Shown piece by piece: positions 43,153-53,131 of a stretch of 64,000 bases of DNA (position 1 is the first letter of the stretch; each line of letters starts with the position of its first letter). Under the pieces are notes generated by a model. The model was not told the origin of the DNA, did no database searches, and saw only the letters and a program-made list of their open reading frames with translations. The translations under genes were made by a program, and so were the position numbers. The DNA is from Albibacterium sp963696875 (GTDB lineage Bacteria; Bacteroidota; Bacteroidia; Sphingobacteriales; Sphingobacteriaceae): the NCBI GenBank assembly GCA_963696875.1, contig CAVOLQ010000002.1, forward strand, positions 434,001 through 498,000, given 5' to 3'.

Positions 43153-44577
43153 TTATATTATATTTTCGATGATTTGTAATAGTGCATTCGGGAAAATGCC
43201 AAACCCTATTAAAGCGATAAATAAAACAATCAAAGCTAATTGTGTTGAAATGGAGATCGGTTCAGAAAAAATTACTTTCTCATCTTTTCTTGAGAATAGA
43301 ACGATGATTATTCTCAAATAATAAAACAATCCTAAAATACTTGACAGCACTAATATAATTAATAGAAACCATAGGCCTGCACTTACACCGGCTTTTAATA
43401 AATAAAAGTTAGCAATAAAGCCTGCAGTTAAGGGCACACTGGCCAAGGACAGGAGCATTCCTGTAAAAAAAGTAGCCAGCCAAGGTTTTTTTTGAAATAA
43501 ACCTCTGTAATCTTCAATATCTTCAGCTTCCATGTCTTTTTCTGACAAAATAGCTACCACTGCAAATGAGCCGATCATAGATATAAAATAGGCAATTAGA
43601 TAAAAAACGGCGGCTTGATTACCAATCCTGCTGATTGTTAAAAATGCAACCAACAAATAACCCATATGGGCTATCGAAGAATAGGCCAGAATTCTTTTTA
43701 CATTCTGCTCTTTCAAGGCTAGCCAATTTCCTATAAGCATGGAAGCAATTGCAATAATAACAAATACTATCCATACACTATTTTCTTTAAAGCCCTCGTT
43801 TTGAAAAAATAGACGAAAAAGAAATGCAAAAACACTTCCTTTAGAAATTGTAGAGATAAAAGCAGAAATGGGTGCTGATGCACCATCGTATACATCGGAT
43901 GTCCAAAGATGAAAAGGAACTAAACCTAATTTAAAAAGTATACCTACCATTATGAAAGCCAAACCAGATAAAAAAGGCAGGTTTGATAGTTGAACTCGAC
44001 TAAAGCTAAGGCCCTCAAAATTCACATCCAATTGCCCAGTTTGTGAATAGATCAAAGCCACTCCAAACAATAGAAAAGAGGTGGAAACGGCCGCTAGAAC
44101 CAAATATTTAATTCCTGCCTCAATCGCTATTTCCTTTTCTTTTAAATAGGCTATTAAGGCATATAACGACACGCTTAACAATTCTAAGGAGATAAAGAAA
44201 GAAATAAAATGATTGCTGATAACGATAGAAACAGCCCCTAAAGTGGAAAGCAACAAAAGGATAAAGTATTCCTCCTTTACGACTGGCTTGTGCTTTAAAT
44301 AAGAATAAGAAATTAAAGTAATTATTAGGCTTCCTCCTATTATTAGGGCCATAAAAAGCAGACTAAATCCGTCTATTACGAAAAGTGTACCCACATTCTT
44401 AATAACAGGTCCGGTGACATAAACTACTGCAAGAAAGGCTAATATAATTGAAAGTAAGGTTAGGCTATTAACAAGCAAATAGTTTCTTCTTATTGCGATT
44501 GACAGCATGACGAATAAACTTCCTATGGCAAGGATGACCAATGGCGATAGTAAAAAAAGATCGGCTTGTGTCATCAT
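43153..44577 (-). CDS. nuoN: NADH-quinone oxidoreductase subunit N
   Basis: Membrane subunit of complex I, one of three antiporter-like proton-pumping modules. It has 474 residues with about 14 hydrophobic segments. The conserved Lys-bearing region LKYLVL-type segment appears as IEAGIKYLVLAA, followed by GLVPFHLWTSDVYDGA and AYSSIAHMGYLL. It is last in the nuo operon, one base after nuoM. Confidence 0.95.
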   Translation of the reverse strand: MMTQADLFLLSPLVILAIGSLFVMLSIAIRRNYLLVNSLTLLSIILAFLAVVYVTGPVIKNVGTLFVIDGFSLLFMALIIGGSLIITLISYSYLKHKPVVKEEYFILLLLSTLGAVSIVISNHFISFFISLELLSVSLYALIAYLKEKEIAIEAGIKYLVLAAVSTSFLLFGVALIYSQTGQLDVNFEGLSFSRVQLSNLPFLSGLAFIMVGILFKLGLVPFHLWTSDVYDGASAPISAFISTISKGSVFAFLFRLFFQNEGFKENSVWIVFVIIAIASMLIGNWLALKEQNVKRILAYSSIAHMGYLLVAFLTISRIGNQAAVFYLIAYFISMIGSFAVVAILSEKDMEAEDIEDYRGLFQKKPWLATFFTGMLLSLASVPLTAGFIANFYLLKAGVSAGLWFLLIILVLSSILGLFYYLRIIIVLFSRKDEKVIFSEPISISTQLALIVLFIALIGFGIFPNALLQIIENII

Positions 44578-44578
44578 C

Positions 44579-46129
44579 TTATTTTAAATTAATTCCATCT
44601 GATTTATGCTCTTTATGTAGCGTAGACTTCCTTTCAAGATTTTTATTTTCATGTTTTATAGAATAGCTACTCATTTCTGTAGGAATTTTTACTGTATTTA
44701 TTAAAGCTTGTGGGAAAAAGCCTAAACCCACAATAACGAGAATTAAAGCGGCCATGATAGCGTTTTCTCTAATGGAAAAATCAACCAATTCATATTGCTC
44801 AATTGGTTTTCCATGAAATACCTTTTGAAATACTTTCAAAGAATAAATTACAGAAGCGATTAAGCCTAGACTGGCGAATACGGATGCCGTCATATGCGTT
44901 TGAAAAGCACCTGATAAAACCAAGAATTCTGCTATAAAGTTTCCTAAACCCGGTAGGCCGAGCGATGCTAAGATGAAGACCAAAGAGATTCCTCCCATTC
45001 TTGGCATTTGCTGCCAAAATCCACCCATTTTATTCATGTCCAAGCTCTGCGTTCTTTCTTTAATAGCACCGGCAATCATAAATAAAGCTCCTGTTGTGAT
45101 CCCATGAGCTACAATTTGCAATACGACCCCTTGATAGGCCAAAGCCTGAAAAGAGAATATTCCTAGCATGACAAACCCCATATGACTCACACTTGTAAAG
45201 GCAATTAAGCGTTTCAAATTGGACTGTGCATATGCCATCTTAGCTCCATATAATACTCCGATTACTCCGATAGTGACTGCATATGGGGCAATCTGATTGC
45301 TTGCCTCTGGAAATAAAGGAAGAACAAATCGCAACATCCCGTAGGCACCCGTTTTTAATAGTAATCCCGCCAAGATAATACTTCCCGCTGTAGGTGCTTC
45401 TGTATGAGCATCGGGCAGCCAAGTATGGAAAGGAATGGCTGGCAGTTTCACTGCAAAAGCAATTAGAAATCCGCCCATTAACCAAAAACCTGTTTTATAG
45501 GCCAGTTGAGTACCGATAAGTTCAAAATAATCAAAAGTAAAAATACCGGTAGTATTGCCGTGCAAAAAGTAGAGTCCTAGAATTGCTAGCAACATCAGTA
45601 GTCCACTTCCTTGTGTAAATAGAAAGAATTTGACTGCCGCGTAATGTCGATTTTCATATCCCCATATATTGATAATAAAAAACATGGGGATCAACATCAT
45701 TTCCCAAAAGAAGTAAAACAGAAAGAGATCCATTGCCAAGAAAACACCCAGTAAACCAGCCAATATCCATAAGATATTAAAATGAAAAAATCGTACACGC
45801 TCTTTTATCTGTCGCCAAGATACCAGAATGGAAATTAGCCCCAAAAACAATGTTAGTACAACCAAGATTAGGCTTAAACCATCTAGAGCCAAGTGAAAAC
45901 TGATTCCCCATCGTGGAATCCATTCTTTTCTAAAATCTAGTAGCCAGCTTCCAGCTTCCAACAGACTTATATCATTGTAATTTGAGACCCAATAGAAAAC
46001 CACCAGAACTAAGTCTATGCTAACGGCAAGCAAGGCGATCCATCGGCAAAGCATCTCACTCCTTCTAATAGTGGCTAAGCTGAGAATTCCGCCAAGAATT
46101 AGTATCAAAATTATTAGAGCGAGGATCAT
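44579..46129 (-). CDS. nuoM: NADH-quinone oxidoreductase subunit M
   Basis: Antiporter-like membrane subunit of complex I, 516 residues from the ATG at 46129, which overlaps the nuoL stop as ATGA. A longer frame reaches 46189 but that part would lie within nuoL. Conserved parts are the glutamate-bearing FFWEMMLIPMFFI, KLPAIPFHTWLPDAHTEAPT and TSVSHMGFVMLG. About 14 membrane segments are visible. Confidence 0.95.
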   Translation of the reverse strand: MILALIILILILGGILSLATIRRSEMLCRWIALLAVSIDLVLVVFYWVSNYNDISLLEAGSWLLDFRKEWIPRWGISFHLALDGLSLILVVLTLFLGLISILVSWRQIKERVRFFHFNILWILAGLLGVFLAMDLFLFYFFWEMMLIPMFFIINIWGYENRHYAAVKFFLFTQGSGLLMLLAILGLYFLHGNTTGIFTFDYFELIGTQLAYKTGFWLMGGFLIAFAVKLPAIPFHTWLPDAHTEAPTAGSIILAGLLLKTGAYGMLRFVLPLFPEASNQIAPYAVTIGVIGVLYGAKMAYAQSNLKRLIAFTSVSHMGFVMLGIFSFQALAYQGVVLQIVAHGITTGALFMIAGAIKERTQSLDMNKMGGFWQQMPRMGGISLVFILASLGLPGLGNFIAEFLVLSGAFQTHMTASVFASLGLIASVIYSLKVFQKVFHGKPIEQYELVDFSIRENAIMAALILVIVGLGFFPQALINTVKIPTEMSSYSIKHENKNLERKSTLHKEHKSDGINLK

Positions 46130-48009
46130 AGGAATAAAATTAGAGTTAAGGTTACCAAAGCACCAAAAGCAACACCCACTGCATACCACTTAAGGCTTCC
46201 ATTTTGGCTTCGCTTAAACAATCTATTAAATTCAATATTGAGACTTGCCACACCCAAATAGAACTTATCGATAAAATCACCTTGATCTACTTTTGCCATC
46301 CAGACAATGGGCTTAACTAAAACATTGTCGTATAGCCAATCAAAACCCCAGCCTTTTTTAAGGAAATTGTATAATGCTTTATCCTTATAAGCAACAGTAA
46401 GTTTAGGGTTTCTATAGATTAGCCATGAAATATAAATGCCCAATAAGGTAGAAATAACGGTTATAAGTTGTATAATTCCTTCACTTATCGCTGCATCACT
46501 TTTTAGTACAACTGGCGGGATTGTTGAATATAAAAAATTGGAAAAGAGAGTAAAGTCCCCAATCCATTTTGGAAGCTCCATAAAACCGACAAAAATTGAG
46601 AATATTGCTAAGATGATAAGGGGTATTTTAATACGTTTTCCAAGATAATGAGTAACGGTTGTTTTCTGAGTTCCAAAAAACGCAAGAAACACCATTCTAA
46701 ACGTATAAATAGAAGTAATAAATGTACCAAGAATTGCTGCTAGCCACAACCAAGTATTGCCTTTATCAGATATCATGGCATATTCAATGATCGGATCCTT
46801 GCTATAATAACCAGCAGTAATTAAGGGTAAAGCCGCCAAAGCAGCAGCTCCACAAAGAAAAGTCCAGAATACTACAGGTATCCGTTTTCTTAGTCCACCC
46901 ATTTTATGCAAATCGTGCTCTTGATTGAGTGCTAAAATAATTGCTCCTGCACCAAGAAAAAGCAGAGACTTGAAAAAAGCATGAACAAAAAAGTGAAAAA
47001 TAGCAGAAGTCCATGCTCCAAGTCCCATTGCCAAAAACATATAGCCTATCTGGCTAATCGTGGAGTAAACAAGCACTCTTTTAATATCGCTTTGAACTAG
47101 GGCACTAAAACCACCAATGATTAACGTTATTGCTCCAATGCCGCCGACTAGTGCCAATGCCACCGGTGCTAAATCAAAAAGAACATGCATTCTAGTGATG
47201 AGATAAACCCCTGCCGTCACCATGGTAGCTGCATGTATCAATGCACTTACGGGCGAAGGGCCTGCCATGGCATCGGGAAGCCATGTTTGTAAGGGGACCT
47301 GCGCTGATTTCCCTAACGCACCTCCTAATAATAGAAAAGCTCCCCAAAAGGCGACGTTGGAATCAGGATTCCAAACCGAAGGTGCCTCGACTAAAATGCT
47401 ATTGATATTTAAAGTGCCGAAACTGGACAACAGTAAAAATAATCCTATAACCATTGAAGTATCGCCAATTCTTGTAACCACAAATGCTTTAAGTGCAGCC
47501 GCACTAGTTGCAGAATCTTTATACCAAAAGCCAATCAATAAGAAACTGCATAGACCCACTCCTTCCCAACCCATGTATAACAACAAAAGATCATTGGCCA
47601 ATACCAATACCAGCATGGAACCAATAAACAAATTCATGTAGGCAAAAAATCGTGCATAGCCTTCATCGTTTTCCATAAATTCTGCTGAATACAGATGAAT
47701 GAGAAATCCAACAAATGTGATAACAAAGGTAAATGTTAAAGAAAGAGGGTCTAGAGATAAGGCCAGCGTGGGTGTAAATCCAGAAACTGAAAACCAAGTC
47801 CAAAGGTTTTGGATATACTGATTCCCAATGGGTGGATCCAAAAAAAAGAACAGACCGATAATAAGCGTTAATAGTGTCGCCAAACCTACTATACCTACAC
47901 CGATAAACGCAATCATGTGCTTGGATAGTTGTGATCCAAAAATTGCTAAGATCAAAAACCCAATCATAGGTAAAGTCGGCAACAGCCATAGAAGAGTTAA
48001 AATAGCCAT
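46126..48009 (-). CDS. nuoL: NADH-quinone oxidoreductase subunit L
   Basis: Largest antiporter-like membrane subunit of complex I, 627 residues. LLYMGWEGVGLCSFLLIGFW carries the conserved Glu, PLQTWLPDAMAGPSPVSALI follows, and YSTISQIGYMFLA is the lysine/histidine region. The C-terminal long amphipathic helix region that braces the membrane arm is present, ending in a final membrane anchor (GVAFGALVTLTLILFL). Confidence 0.96.
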   Translation of the reverse strand: MAILTLLWLLPTLPMIGFLILAIFGSQLSKHMIAFIGVGIVGLATLLTLIIGLFFFLDPPIGNQYIQNLWTWFSVSGFTPTLALSLDPLSLTFTFVITFVGFLIHLYSAEFMENDEGYARFFAYMNLFIGSMLVLVLANDLLLLYMGWEGVGLCSFLLIGFWYKDSATSAAALKAFVVTRIGDTSMVIGLFLLLSSFGTLNINSILVEAPSVWNPDSNVAFWGAFLLLGGALGKSAQVPLQTWLPDAMAGPSPVSALIHAATMVTAGVYLITRMHVLFDLAPVALALVGGIGAITLIIGGFSALVQSDIKRVLVYSTISQIGYMFLAMGLGAWTSAIFHFFVHAFFKSLLFLGAGAIILALNQEHDLHKMGGLRKRIPVVFWTFLCGAAALAALPLITAGYYSKDPIIEYAMISDKGNTWLWLAAILGTFITSIYTFRMVFLAFFGTQKTTVTHYLGKRIKIPLIILAIFSIFVGFMELPKWIGDFTLFSNFLYSTIPPVVLKSDAAISEGIIQLITVISTLLGIYISWLIYRNPKLTVAYKDKALYNFLKKGWGFDWLYDNVLVKPIVWMAKVDQGDFIDKFYLGVASLNIEFNRLFKRSQNGSLKWYAVGVAFGALVTLTLILFL

Positions 48010-48034
48010 ATCCTCTATCTATTTACATACTCTT

Positions 48035-48343
48035 TTAATCCTTTAACAGATTAAGTACTTCAGTATCCACCGTATTATATTTTCTATGCATTTGCAATAC
48101 TAAAGCTAAACCTAATGCAACTTCTGCAGCTGCCATAACTAAAATAAACAGAAACATAATTTGTCCTTCCCTCTGCACCCAGTGAGCACCGACAACGATA
48201 AACGCGAGGCCTGCTGAGTTCAACATGATCTCCACCGACATAAGTATAAATAATACATTCCGTCGAGTTAAAACACCTACAAGTCCTATTAGGAACAAAA
48301 TAAATGCGACAATCAATCCGATATTCATTGAAACCGTAACCAT
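48035..48343 (-). CDS. nuoK: NADH-quinone oxidoreductase subunit K
   Basis: Small membrane subunit of complex I, 102 residues with three membrane segments. The two conserved glutamates lie in ILMSVEIMLNSAGLAFI and VMAAAEVALGLALV and belong to the proton path. It starts two bases after nuoJ. Confidence 0.95.
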   Translation of the reverse strand: MVTVSMNIGLIVAFILFLIGLVGVLTRRNVLFILMSVEIMLNSAGLAFIVVGAHWVQREGQIMFLFILVMAAAEVALGLALVLQMHRKYNTVDTEVLNLLKD

Positions 48344-48345
48344 GC

Positions 48346-48870
48346 TTATATTTCCTCCTTTAAAAATCGATGATATTCCTTCTTTTTCGCTTTTCCAAGA
48401 TGATAAGCCCCAACTATTGCAGCCATTAATACCATAGCAGCTAATTCCACAACTAATACATATGGGCCAAACAAAGACAATCCAATATCCGCTGGATCAA
48501 TAACTGAAAGACTTTCATATTGAGAAGCATTATTCATTAACACATATATAATTTCTGCCAAAAGAATTGCACTTAAAATACCAGGCAGTATCCAAGCCTT
48601 CATAGAAAGCCATTCCTTTTCTTTCTTTTGAGATTCCTTTCCAAGGTTGAGCATCATGATTACAAAAACGAAAAGTACCATGATTGCACCTGCATAAATA
48701 ATTACTTCTAAAGCGGCAATAAATGGAGCACCTAAAAGAAAAAATAAAACAGATACGGCTAAAAGTGAAATAATAAGGTACAAGAGTGCGTGGACGGCAT
48801 TAAGCCGAGTAATGACCATCACCGTAGCGGTGATGGCAATGATTGAAGCAATATAAAAAGCAACATCCAT
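48346..48870 (-). CDS. nuoJ: NADH-quinone oxidoreductase subunit J
   Basis: Membrane subunit of complex I, 174 residues. FIAALEVIIYAGAIMVLFVF is the conserved third helix with the pi-bulge region. About five membrane segments are visible. It lies five bases after nuoI and two before nuoK. Confidence 0.94.
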   Translation of the reverse strand: MDVAFYIASIIAITATVMVITRLNAVHALLYLIISLLAVSVLFFLLGAPFIAALEVIIYAGAIMVLFVFVIMMLNLGKESQKKEKEWLSMKAWILPGILSAILLAEIIYVLMNNASQYESLSVIDPADIGLSLFGPYVLVVELAAMVLMAAIVGAYHLGKAKKKEYHRFLKEEI

Positions 48871-48875
48871 GATAA

Positions 48876-49391
48876 TTAAGGCAATAAACTTTTCACGTTA
48901 ACAGGTTCATACTCTTGATCACCTTCTCCTTTTCCTTTCCTCTTTATAGCAACCCCAGCTTCTTTATAATAATTATAGCCATGGTATTTCCCTTCCCCGT
49001 CTATCAATAAATCTTCTTTTTCATAAACTAGATTTTGACGATTATATTCACTCATTTCAAAGTCAGGAATTAACTGTATGGCATAAGTCGGGCAAGCTTC
49101 TTCGCAATAACCACAGTAGATACAACGAGAAAAGTTGATTCTGAAAAATTCAGGGAAGCGTCTACCGTGTTCATCTTCCGTTGCCTGTAAAGAAATACAA
49201 TCTACCGGACAAGCCACTGCACATAGATTACAGGCCACACAACGCTCATCACCTTCAGGATCTCGAGTGAGTACGATTCTCCCCCGCCATCTAGGGGGCA
49301 AATACGTTTTTTCTTCTGGGTATTGAATCGTTACCCGCTTTCTAAAAACATGTGAAAATGCAATTCCTATTGATCTTAATATGCTTATCAT
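48876..49391 (-). CDS. nuoI: NADH-quinone oxidoreductase subunit I
   Basis: Peripheral subunit carrying the two [4Fe-4S] clusters N6a and N6b near the quinone site. The ligands are seen in CVACNLCAVACP and CIYCGYCEEACP of the 171-residue protein. TLPPRWRG-type sequence occurs as YLPPRWRGRIVLTRD. It lies 58 bases after nuoH. Confidence 0.96.
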   Translation of the reverse strand: MISILRSIGIAFSHVFRKRVTIQYPEEKTYLPPRWRGRIVLTRDPEGDERCVACNLCAVACPVDCISLQATEDEHGRRFPEFFRINFSRCIYCGYCEEACPTYAIQLIPDFEMSEYNRQNLVYEKEDLLIDGEGKYHGYNYYKEAGVAIKRKGKGEGDQEYEPVNVKSLLP

Positions 49392-49449
49392 GATACCTTA
49401 TTTATTTGCTGACAATTCACCTAATCTAACAATTGCGAAAATGGCAATA

Positions 49450-50406
49450 TTATCCGCTATACAATACTAATGCACCAGTAATCAATATGTTTAATAACGC
49501 CAATGGAAGCATTACTTTCCATCCAAAAGCTAATAATTGATCATATCGAGGTCGAGGTAAAGAAGCTCTTAATAAGATAAAGACTAGAATGAACAGAATT
49601 GTTTTTAATAAGAACCAAACTATTGGCGGAAGGAATGATGGGCCTAACCATCCCCCTAAAAACAGTGTGGTGATAAAGGCCGAAATAAGCGTAACTCCTA
49701 GATATTCTCCTACAAAAAACATCCCGAACTTCATTCCTGAATACTCAGAATGATAGCCAGCAATCAGTTCGCTTTCTGCCTCGGGAATATCAAAAGGCAA
49801 ACGGTGAGTTTCAGCCACTCCAGCAATAAAGAAAATAACAAAACCTATAAACTGGGGTATGATATTCCACATCCCCTTTTGTGCAAGTACTATTTTACTT
49901 AAATCAAATGTACCCGCCAGCATTACAACGCCCATCAGAGACAACCCCATAAACACTTCATAAGAGATCATCTGCGCTGCCCCACGCACCGCACCAAGCA
50001 AGGAATATTTATTATTGGATGACCAGCCGGCAAGTACAATACCGTATGCACCTACCGATGAGCAAGCCAAAAAGAAAAGTACACCAATATTAAGATTTAA
50101 CACTACTATTCCGGGAGCAAATGGAATAATGGCGAAGCTAATGAGGATTGCAACAATAATAATGGCTGGCGCAATGACAAACACCTTCCGATCAGCAAAC
50201 TTAGGGATCCAATCTTCCTTTAAAAAGATCTTTATCATATCGGCAATCACCTGAAAAATACCAAAAGGACCTACTCGATTCGGTCCAATTCGATCCTGCC
50301 ATAAGGCAAGCATCCTTCGTTCTACCCAGATTAAGTTTGCTGCAATACTAAGTACCAGCAACAAAACACCTATAATGACCAATATATAAAATCCTATTTC
50401 AGACAT
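49450..50406 (-). CDS. nuoH: NADH-quinone oxidoreductase subunit H
   Basis: Membrane subunit forming the quinone chamber, 318 residues with eight or so membrane segments. Signature parts are WVERRMLALWQDRIGPNRVGP near the N-terminus (shown by its first residues WVERRMLALWQDR), the loop AETHRLPFDIPEAESELI, and YHSEYSGMKF. The start overlaps the end of nuoG by eight bases. Confidence 0.96.
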   Translation of the reverse strand: MSEIGFYILVIIGVLLLVLSIAANLIWVERRMLALWQDRIGPNRVGPFGIFQVIADMIKIFLKEDWIPKFADRKVFVIAPAIIIVAILISFAIIPFAPGIVVLNLNIGVLFFLACSSVGAYGIVLAGWSSNNKYSLLGAVRGAAQMISYEVFMGLSLMGVVMLAGTFDLSKIVLAQKGMWNIIPQFIGFVIFFIAGVAETHRLPFDIPEAESELIAGYHSEYSGMKFGMFFVGEYLGVTLISAFITTLFLGGWLGPSFLPPIVWFLLKTILFILVFILLRASLPRPRYDQLLAFGWKVMLPLALLNILITGALVLYSG

Positions 50407-53131
50407 CGCGTATACGTTCTATAGAAGTTAAGAAGGGAAATTCAATCCCCTTATTAGCCTCAAACCCAAATGGTAATCCTATAATCCCCAGCGGAATAGA
50501 CAAAGTTATATTTACGGAGAGTTTAAGTTCTCGATTGTGATACTTAATGACAACCAATGTACCATCTGACAATCCTAATCTCGCTGCATCATCCAAATTT
50601 ACCGCCACATATGGCTCAGGTATCCTAGACGCAATTGCTGACCCTTGGGCACTCAATTCTTCTGAACCAAAAATATGATAAAGTGGTAAAGCCAACCATT
50701 CGTACTCATCAGGAATAAAGGCAGCAGGTGGTTTAGAAAAATAACCATTTTGAATAAGTGGAAAACCTCCTGAAGCTTCCGGTATATCAAAAAGTCTAAT
50801 TCCAGGATTTCCATCTGTAAGAGGCCCGTTAATTTCAGTTTGAAACTTATTAATAGCTTGAGCAGAATTCCAACCCGGTGACCATACAAATGGAATAATG
50901 GAGGATGGTGGCTTTCCCTCAAAACCTTCCATGGTAAACGACAAGGGCGAATCTGGGTCATGAGGTGCTTGGGCTTCGCTTACATTTACGTCGGCATGCA
51001 TAGACGTTCTACCACTATATCGATGCGGTTCACGGGCAATCTTCTGAGTTCCTTTTCTGTAATCGGCCTTGGGAGCTACATGTCTCACAGCTTTCAATTC
51101 AGGAAACTCTGCAATCATATCCTCTACCACTTCATCCAAAAGCTTCCCGGTTTTCCCATTTAATTCATTCAACCACCTCCAACTGCTCTCTACATTATTT
51201 TGAGGTTTATAAATTTGGTAAAAACGCTGTACCCTTCCTTCATTATTCACAATCGTACCATCAGCTTCTGCGAACGTTGCAGCAGGCAGTATATAATTGG
51301 AATTAATTGTCGTTTCATTCTCCAAATAGGCAAGTGACAGAGTTTGGTTTTTTTTAAACAAATTATCTACCTTAGTTTTCTCAAATCGCTGATAAAGATC
51401 ATTTTCAAGTAGGATGCATGTTTGCACAGCACCTTGTTCCATTTCTTGAAAAGCATCTTCAATATGTTGTTCCGATAGCAATTCTATTCCTATCGAATTC
51501 GCTTCTGGAACCACATATACTAAGCCAACATCTTTTCCATTATCTACTAAAGAACAAGCAATATCAGCAGCTGCTTGAATAATTACTTCACTAAACAAAC
51601 TGGTACCTGATACAATCAAGGGCTTCATTGAGCACATCAAATCATCGGCTATTGATTTAACGATTGATAGGACATTTTCGTTCAAATCAACAACGGGTAA
51701 TTGAGCATTTAGCTTATGGGCTACTGCATAGCCAAGGCGTGCGATATCATCTGGATGCGCCCTGTAACTTTTCGTAGCAATATCATCCAATCGGTTAGCA
51801 CTAACAGTAGCTATATAAAACGGCCCATTCACTTCTTGTGAAGCCAAGCGGATCGCGGCATCATTCCAAACGGGAATTTTCTGTGCTTTAGCAATCTCTA
51901 CTTCCTTTGTTTTGGCGGCCTGCCGTAAGGATAACGCCAACATGGGTGCGGTATTCGCAACATCTTCTCCTAAAATAAATACGGCATCATAACTTTCTAC
52001 CTCTTTCAAAGACGGATTTCTCACTTTCCCTCTTTTTAAAATTTCTATAATCTGCTTTACCAGCTTTCCTTCTAACCTAGATACCCCTGAATAGAAATTA
52101 GAAGCACCGACCAATGCTCTTAATGAATAATTAGACTCTAGAGAAGCTTTCGGCGAACCAATTCCTATTGTTTTTTTATCCAAAATAAGCAGTTGTTTAA
52201 TCTCAGTAATTGCAGTCTCTTTATTTAGTTGAACAGCTGTTCCTTTCAAAGAAGAACCATTTGAAAAAACTGCATTTCGAATAGGATTCAAAACCCTATC
52301 CTCATTATAAATATACTCATATCCATAACGTCCACGATCACATATAAAGTAACCATTTACTTCCCCATTATAGCGATTCAACACTCTTCTCACTTTATTA
52401 TAACGCTCTCCGGCAACGATATTACAACCAATACTGCAACCATGACAAATAGAGGGTGCTGAACTCAAATCCCACTTTCTAACATAATGCTCCTTTAATG
52501 TTTTATCTGTAAAAACGCCCGTTGGACAAACTTCTACAAGATTGCCGCTAAATTCATTTAACAAAATGCCGTCTGCCGCACGGCCAAAATAAACATGATC
52601 ATGGCTGGCAAAAACATCCAAATCCTTGCCTCCGGCATAATCCTTATAAAACCGAACACAACGGTAACATTCAATGCATCGGTTCATTTCATGATTCACA
52701 AAGGGACCTAAGTATTGATTGTTGAACGTTCTCTTTTTAAAAGTAGAGCGCCGGTAATTATGTCCTGTCATCACCGTCATGTCTTGAAGGTGGCATTCTC
52801 CCCCTTCATCACAAACAGGACAATCATGCGGGTGATTTAACATCAGCGACTCGATAATATTAGTCCGAAATTGATGCGCCTCAGGAGCGTCTAATGAAAT
52901 CCTGAGTCCAGACACCGCCGGCTCCATACAAGCGACTACAATCCTTCCTTTGCTGTCTTGTTCGTCTTTATATTTCAGAACAGAACACTGGCGGCAAGCA
53001 CCCACTGAATTCAAGGCGGGATGCCAGCAGAAATAAGGCAGGTTAAGACCTAAGGACAGGGAGGTTTCAAGCAGATTTCTACTATCATCTACTTCGTACT
53101 CCACAGAATCGATATATATTTTGACCTTCAT
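50399..53131 (-). CDS. nuoG: NADH-quinone oxidoreductase subunit G
   Basis: Iron-sulfur subunit of the complex I peripheral arm, 910 residues from the ATG at 53131. An N-terminal [2Fe-2S] domain (FCWHPALNSVGACRQC) is followed by HPHDCPVCDEGGECHLQD, with the His/Cys cluster N5, and MNRCIECYRCVRF. A molybdopterin-oxidoreductase-like domain follows, beginning with ICHGCSIGCNI. The chosen start overlaps the nuoF stop as TAATG; an ATG five codons upstream at 53146 is possible. Confidence 0.95.
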   Translation of the reverse strand: MKVKIYIDSVEYEVDDSRNLLETSLSLGLNLPYFCWHPALNSVGACRQCSVLKYKDEQDSKGRIVVACMEPAVSGLRISLDAPEAHQFRTNIIESLMLNHPHDCPVCDEGGECHLQDMTVMTGHNYRRSTFKKRTFNNQYLGPFVNHEMNRCIECYRCVRFYKDYAGGKDLDVFASHDHVYFGRAADGILLNEFSGNLVEVCPTGVFTDKTLKEHYVRKWDLSSAPSICHGCSIGCNIVAGERYNKVRRVLNRYNGEVNGYFICDRGRYGYEYIYNEDRVLNPIRNAVFSNGSSLKGTAVQLNKETAITEIKQLLILDKKTIGIGSPKASLESNYSLRALVGASNFYSGVSRLEGKLVKQIIEILKRGKVRNPSLKEVESYDAVFILGEDVANTAPMLALSLRQAAKTKEVEIAKAQKIPVWNDAAIRLASQEVNGPFYIATVSANRLDDIATKSYRAHPDDIARLGYAVAHKLNAQLPVVDLNENVLSIVKSIADDLMCSMKPLIVSGTSLFSEVIIQAAADIACSLVDNGKDVGLVYVVPEANSIGIELLSEQHIEDAFQEMEQGAVQTCILLENDLYQRFEKTKVDNLFKKNQTLSLAYLENETTINSNYILPAATFAEADGTIVNNEGRVQRFYQIYKPQNNVESSWRWLNELNGKTGKLLDEVVEDMIAEFPELKAVRHVAPKADYRKGTQKIAREPHRYSGRTSMHADVNVSEAQAPHDPDSPLSFTMEGFEGKPPSSIIPFVWSPGWNSAQAINKFQTEINGPLTDGNPGIRLFDIPEASGGFPLIQNGYFSKPPAAFIPDEYEWLALPLYHIFGSEELSAQGSAIASRIPEPYVAVNLDDAARLGLSDGTLVVIKYHNRELKLSVNITLSIPLGIIGLPFGFEANKGIEFPFLTSIERIRDV

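Noticed and set aside
47222..47641. 139-codon plus-strand frame within nuoL
   Set aside because: Antisense to a complex I membrane subunit with no own features.
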